Shown here: positions 62,763 through 64,000 of the stretch, piece by piece | Layout: every line of letters begins with the position of its first letter | How positions within the stretch are numbered: the first letter of the stretch is position 1 | Position numbers and translations under genes: made by a program | The notes under the pieces: generated by a model | Seen by the model: the letters and a program-made list of their open reading frames with translations, nothing else | Database searches by the model: none | Told to the model about the DNA's origin: nothing | NCBI RefSeq assembly: GCF_003344865.1 | Contig: NZ_CP031165.1 | Coordinates: forward strand, 5,735,876-5,799,875 | DNA length: 64,000 nt | Direction: 5' to 3' | DNA from: Euzebya pacifica | GTDB lineage: Bacteria > Actinomycetota > Nitriliruptoria > Euzebyales > Euzebyaceae

Positions 62763-63067
62763 CAGAAGTGCTCCTCCTGGCGCGCTTCGGACGCGTCAGC
62801 TGGGGGGTGGAGTTCGGGAGGTGTCGTGGAGCCGCGGCGTGGTCGTCGCTGTGGGACCGGGTCGAGTCCGGTGCCGCCCCACGGGTGACATCGGCCGAGG
62901 CGACGAAGCGTCAACCACGTCCCTCGGACGGCACCGTGAACGCGGATGGCCTCGAGGCCATAGGCGGAGCAGGTGGGGTGGTACCGACAGGTCTCGGCCC
63001 GCTTGGGCACGAGCCGATACAGCCTGATCAGGCCGGTCAGCACCCAGGCGAGCGGTGAGGTCCTCAC
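62762..63067 (-). CDS. yidD: Membrane protein insertion efficiency factor YidD
   Basis: A 101-aa product; GTG overlaps the rnpA stop (GTGA). It has the family signature [15 protein letters not shown] (Cys residues with YxPTCS) and [15 protein letters not shown]. It assists YidC-dependent insertion and lies in the standard rpmH-rnpA-yidD-yidC order. Confidence 0.95.
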   Translation of the reverse strand: MRTSPLAWVLTGLIRLYRLVPKRAETCRYHPTCSAYGLEAIRVHGAVRGTWLTLRRLGRCHPWGGTGLDPVPQRRPRRGSTTPPELHPPADASEARQEEHF

Positions 63068-63405
63068 GCGGCGGCTGCCCGCGCACGAACCCGACCCAGC
63101 GCCCGCTCGAGGTCCTTGCAGACGTCAGCGAACGCCGCAGTCACCGCCGGTGGTTTGGCGGTGACGACGAGGTCCATGCCGATCGGCAGGTCTGCCTGCA
63201 GGAGGGCCGCACGGATCCGGCGCTTGGCACGGTTTCGCTGCACAGCGCCGCCGACGCGGCGGCCGGCCACCACGGTGGCACGGCATTCCTGCGTCGGCTC
63301 GGACGGACGTCCATGGACCACGAGGGTGGCGGTGCCCATCGCGTTTCGCGCATCGAAGACCGCCCGGATCTCTCGCCCGGAACGCAGTCGCGCGGGGGTG
63401 GGCAT
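63064..63405 (-). CDS. rnpA: Ribonuclease P protein component
   Basis: A 113-aa product; ATG 63405 begins [18 protein letters not shown], the usual RnpA start, whereas the upstream frame covers rpmH. It has the RNR motif region [18 protein letters not shown] and [13 protein letters not shown]. It binds RNase P RNA for tRNA 5' processing and overlaps yidD by 4 bp. Confidence 0.95.
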   Translation of the reverse strand: MPTPARLRSGREIRAVFDARNAMGTATLVVHGRPSEPTQECRATVVAGRRVGGAVQRNRAKRRIRAALLQADLPIGMDLVVTAKPPAVTAAFADVCKDLERALGRVRARAAAA

Positions 63406-63440
63406 GCTCCCCACCGTAGCGAGGACAGGTGGAGCCGACC

Positions 63441-63578
63441 CTATGCGGTCAGCTTCTTGCGGCCCTTGGCACGGCGCGCCTTGATCACGGCACGGCCGGA
63501 GGCGGTCTGCATGCGGGCGCGGAAGCCGTGCTTCTTGGCGCGACGACGGTTGTTGGGCTGGAAGGTGCGCTTGCTCAT
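63441..63578 (-). CDS. rpmH: Ribosomal protein bL34
   Basis: A 45-aa product: [20 protein letters not shown] at the start, the diagnostic [11 protein letters not shown] and [11 protein letters not shown] at the end. It is normally encoded next to dnaA, which supports placing the right edge beside the origin. Confidence 0.98.
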   Translation of the reverse strand: MSKRTFQPNNRRRAKKHGFRARMQTASGRAVIKARRAKGRKKLTA

Positions 63579-64000
63579 GGCTGGAGGCCTTACTGTTGGG
63601 TCGTGGCCGTCCCCGCAGACGGCGGCCCACAGCTCGGGGCCAGGGCAGTGCGGGTGGCGTAGGTGTCGCGGCGGGCAGTGGCATGAGTTGGGCCCCCAGA
63701 TGGGGGGCACCAATCCCGCGCGCGATGAACCAGTGTATGGACCACCCCCCGGAGGCGTCAACCGGCCATGAATCACCACTTGTCCACAGGTCGACAGCGC
63801 CCCTAGACTCCGCAACCTTCCCACGGACGACCGGGAGTGTCCAACGGCCTCGATTTACCACGCGCCCGACATTCCCACAACCTGTGGACAACTCTGTGGA
63901 TGACCGCTACGCAGCTCGTCGATGATGCGCTCGATCGGCCATCCGGAGCCCTCGTGCTCCAGCCCCGCCGTTCCCGACGACCAAGTGAGCTGACCGCGCG
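63579..64000. promoter_or_regulatory. rpmH upstream region with DnaA-box-like sites, towards dnaA
   Basis: A 422-bp region without a supported gene. It contains TTGTCCACA (63780-63788), TGTGGACAA (63883-63891) and TGTGGATGA (63895-63903), i.e. three DnaA-box-like 9-mers, two of them 12 bp apart. Actinobacterial rpmH and dnaA are divergent, so this is probably the shared promoter region, with dnaA beginning beyond the edge. Whether it is part of oriC cannot be decided here. Confidence 0.7.

Overview
The window is about 70% GC and reads as chromosomal DNA of a deep-branching, high-GC actinobacterium. Gene order from 38.8 kb to the right edge matches the origin-proximal block of Actinobacteria known from Mycobacterium tuberculosis (pcnA, mutT4, Rv3909, murJ, sigM and its anti-sigma, trxB, trxA, cwlM, parB, parA, rsmG, jag, yidC, yidD, rnpA, rpmH). 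dnaA should therefore lie just past the right edge. Secreted proteins with cell-wall-binding type 2 repeats, acyl-CoA reductase-like and beta-oxidation genes, and the overall gene style would suit the Nitriliruptoria (Euzebya-like), but that placement is inference.

Left edge (1-7.5 kb): a minus-strand run of seven genes, five of the six junctions being 4-bp start/stop overlaps. It encodes a LysM membrane protein, a TcpC/VirB8-like protein, a tiny two-helix membrane protein, a PrgI-like protein, a VirB4-like ATPase, a VirB6/TrbL-like polytopic protein and a lytic transglycosylase cut by the edge. This looks like an envelope-spanning type IV secretion or conjugation machine. 7.5-16 kb holds two SDR-type lipid enzymes, a coiled-coil protein built on a 21-bp tandem repeat, a secreted M28 peptidase with cell-wall repeats, two methyltransferases (one frameshifted) and an AlaX-type editing protein. 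16-25 kb holds the qcrCAB cytochrome bc complex, a secreted papain-like (C39-like) protein with cell-wall repeats, a GT87-like membrane protein and an ICMT-like methyltransferase. 25-33 kb holds two glycosyltransferases behind a possible structured leader, then ponA, a DUF5318 gene, padR and ino1, the same cluster as M. tuberculosis Rv0046c-Rv0050. 33-38 kb holds an FG-GAP lipoprotein, a thiolase and an alpha/beta hydrolase.

38.8-64 kb is the origin-side block: tRNA CCA addition, a PilT ATPase inserted in the block, the peptidoglycan module (DUF6049, MurJ, a separate Ser/Thr kinase, and a CwlM homologue with degenerate zinc ligands), the SigM/thioredoxin module, an aminotransferase-Ddl pair, ParAB, RsmG, and the YidC/RnpA/RpmH module. 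Between parA and rsmG lies an unusual 3.0-kb non-coding region with three perfect and several variant parS palindromes plus direct repeats, probably the centromere-like segregation region. DnaA-box-like sites lie upstream of rpmH at the right edge. A short conserved motif (core TGACCTGCGRAAAC) recurs five times, always between genes and, where judged, downstream of a gene on the same strand. No tRNA, rRNA, CRISPR array or insertion sequence was recognised.
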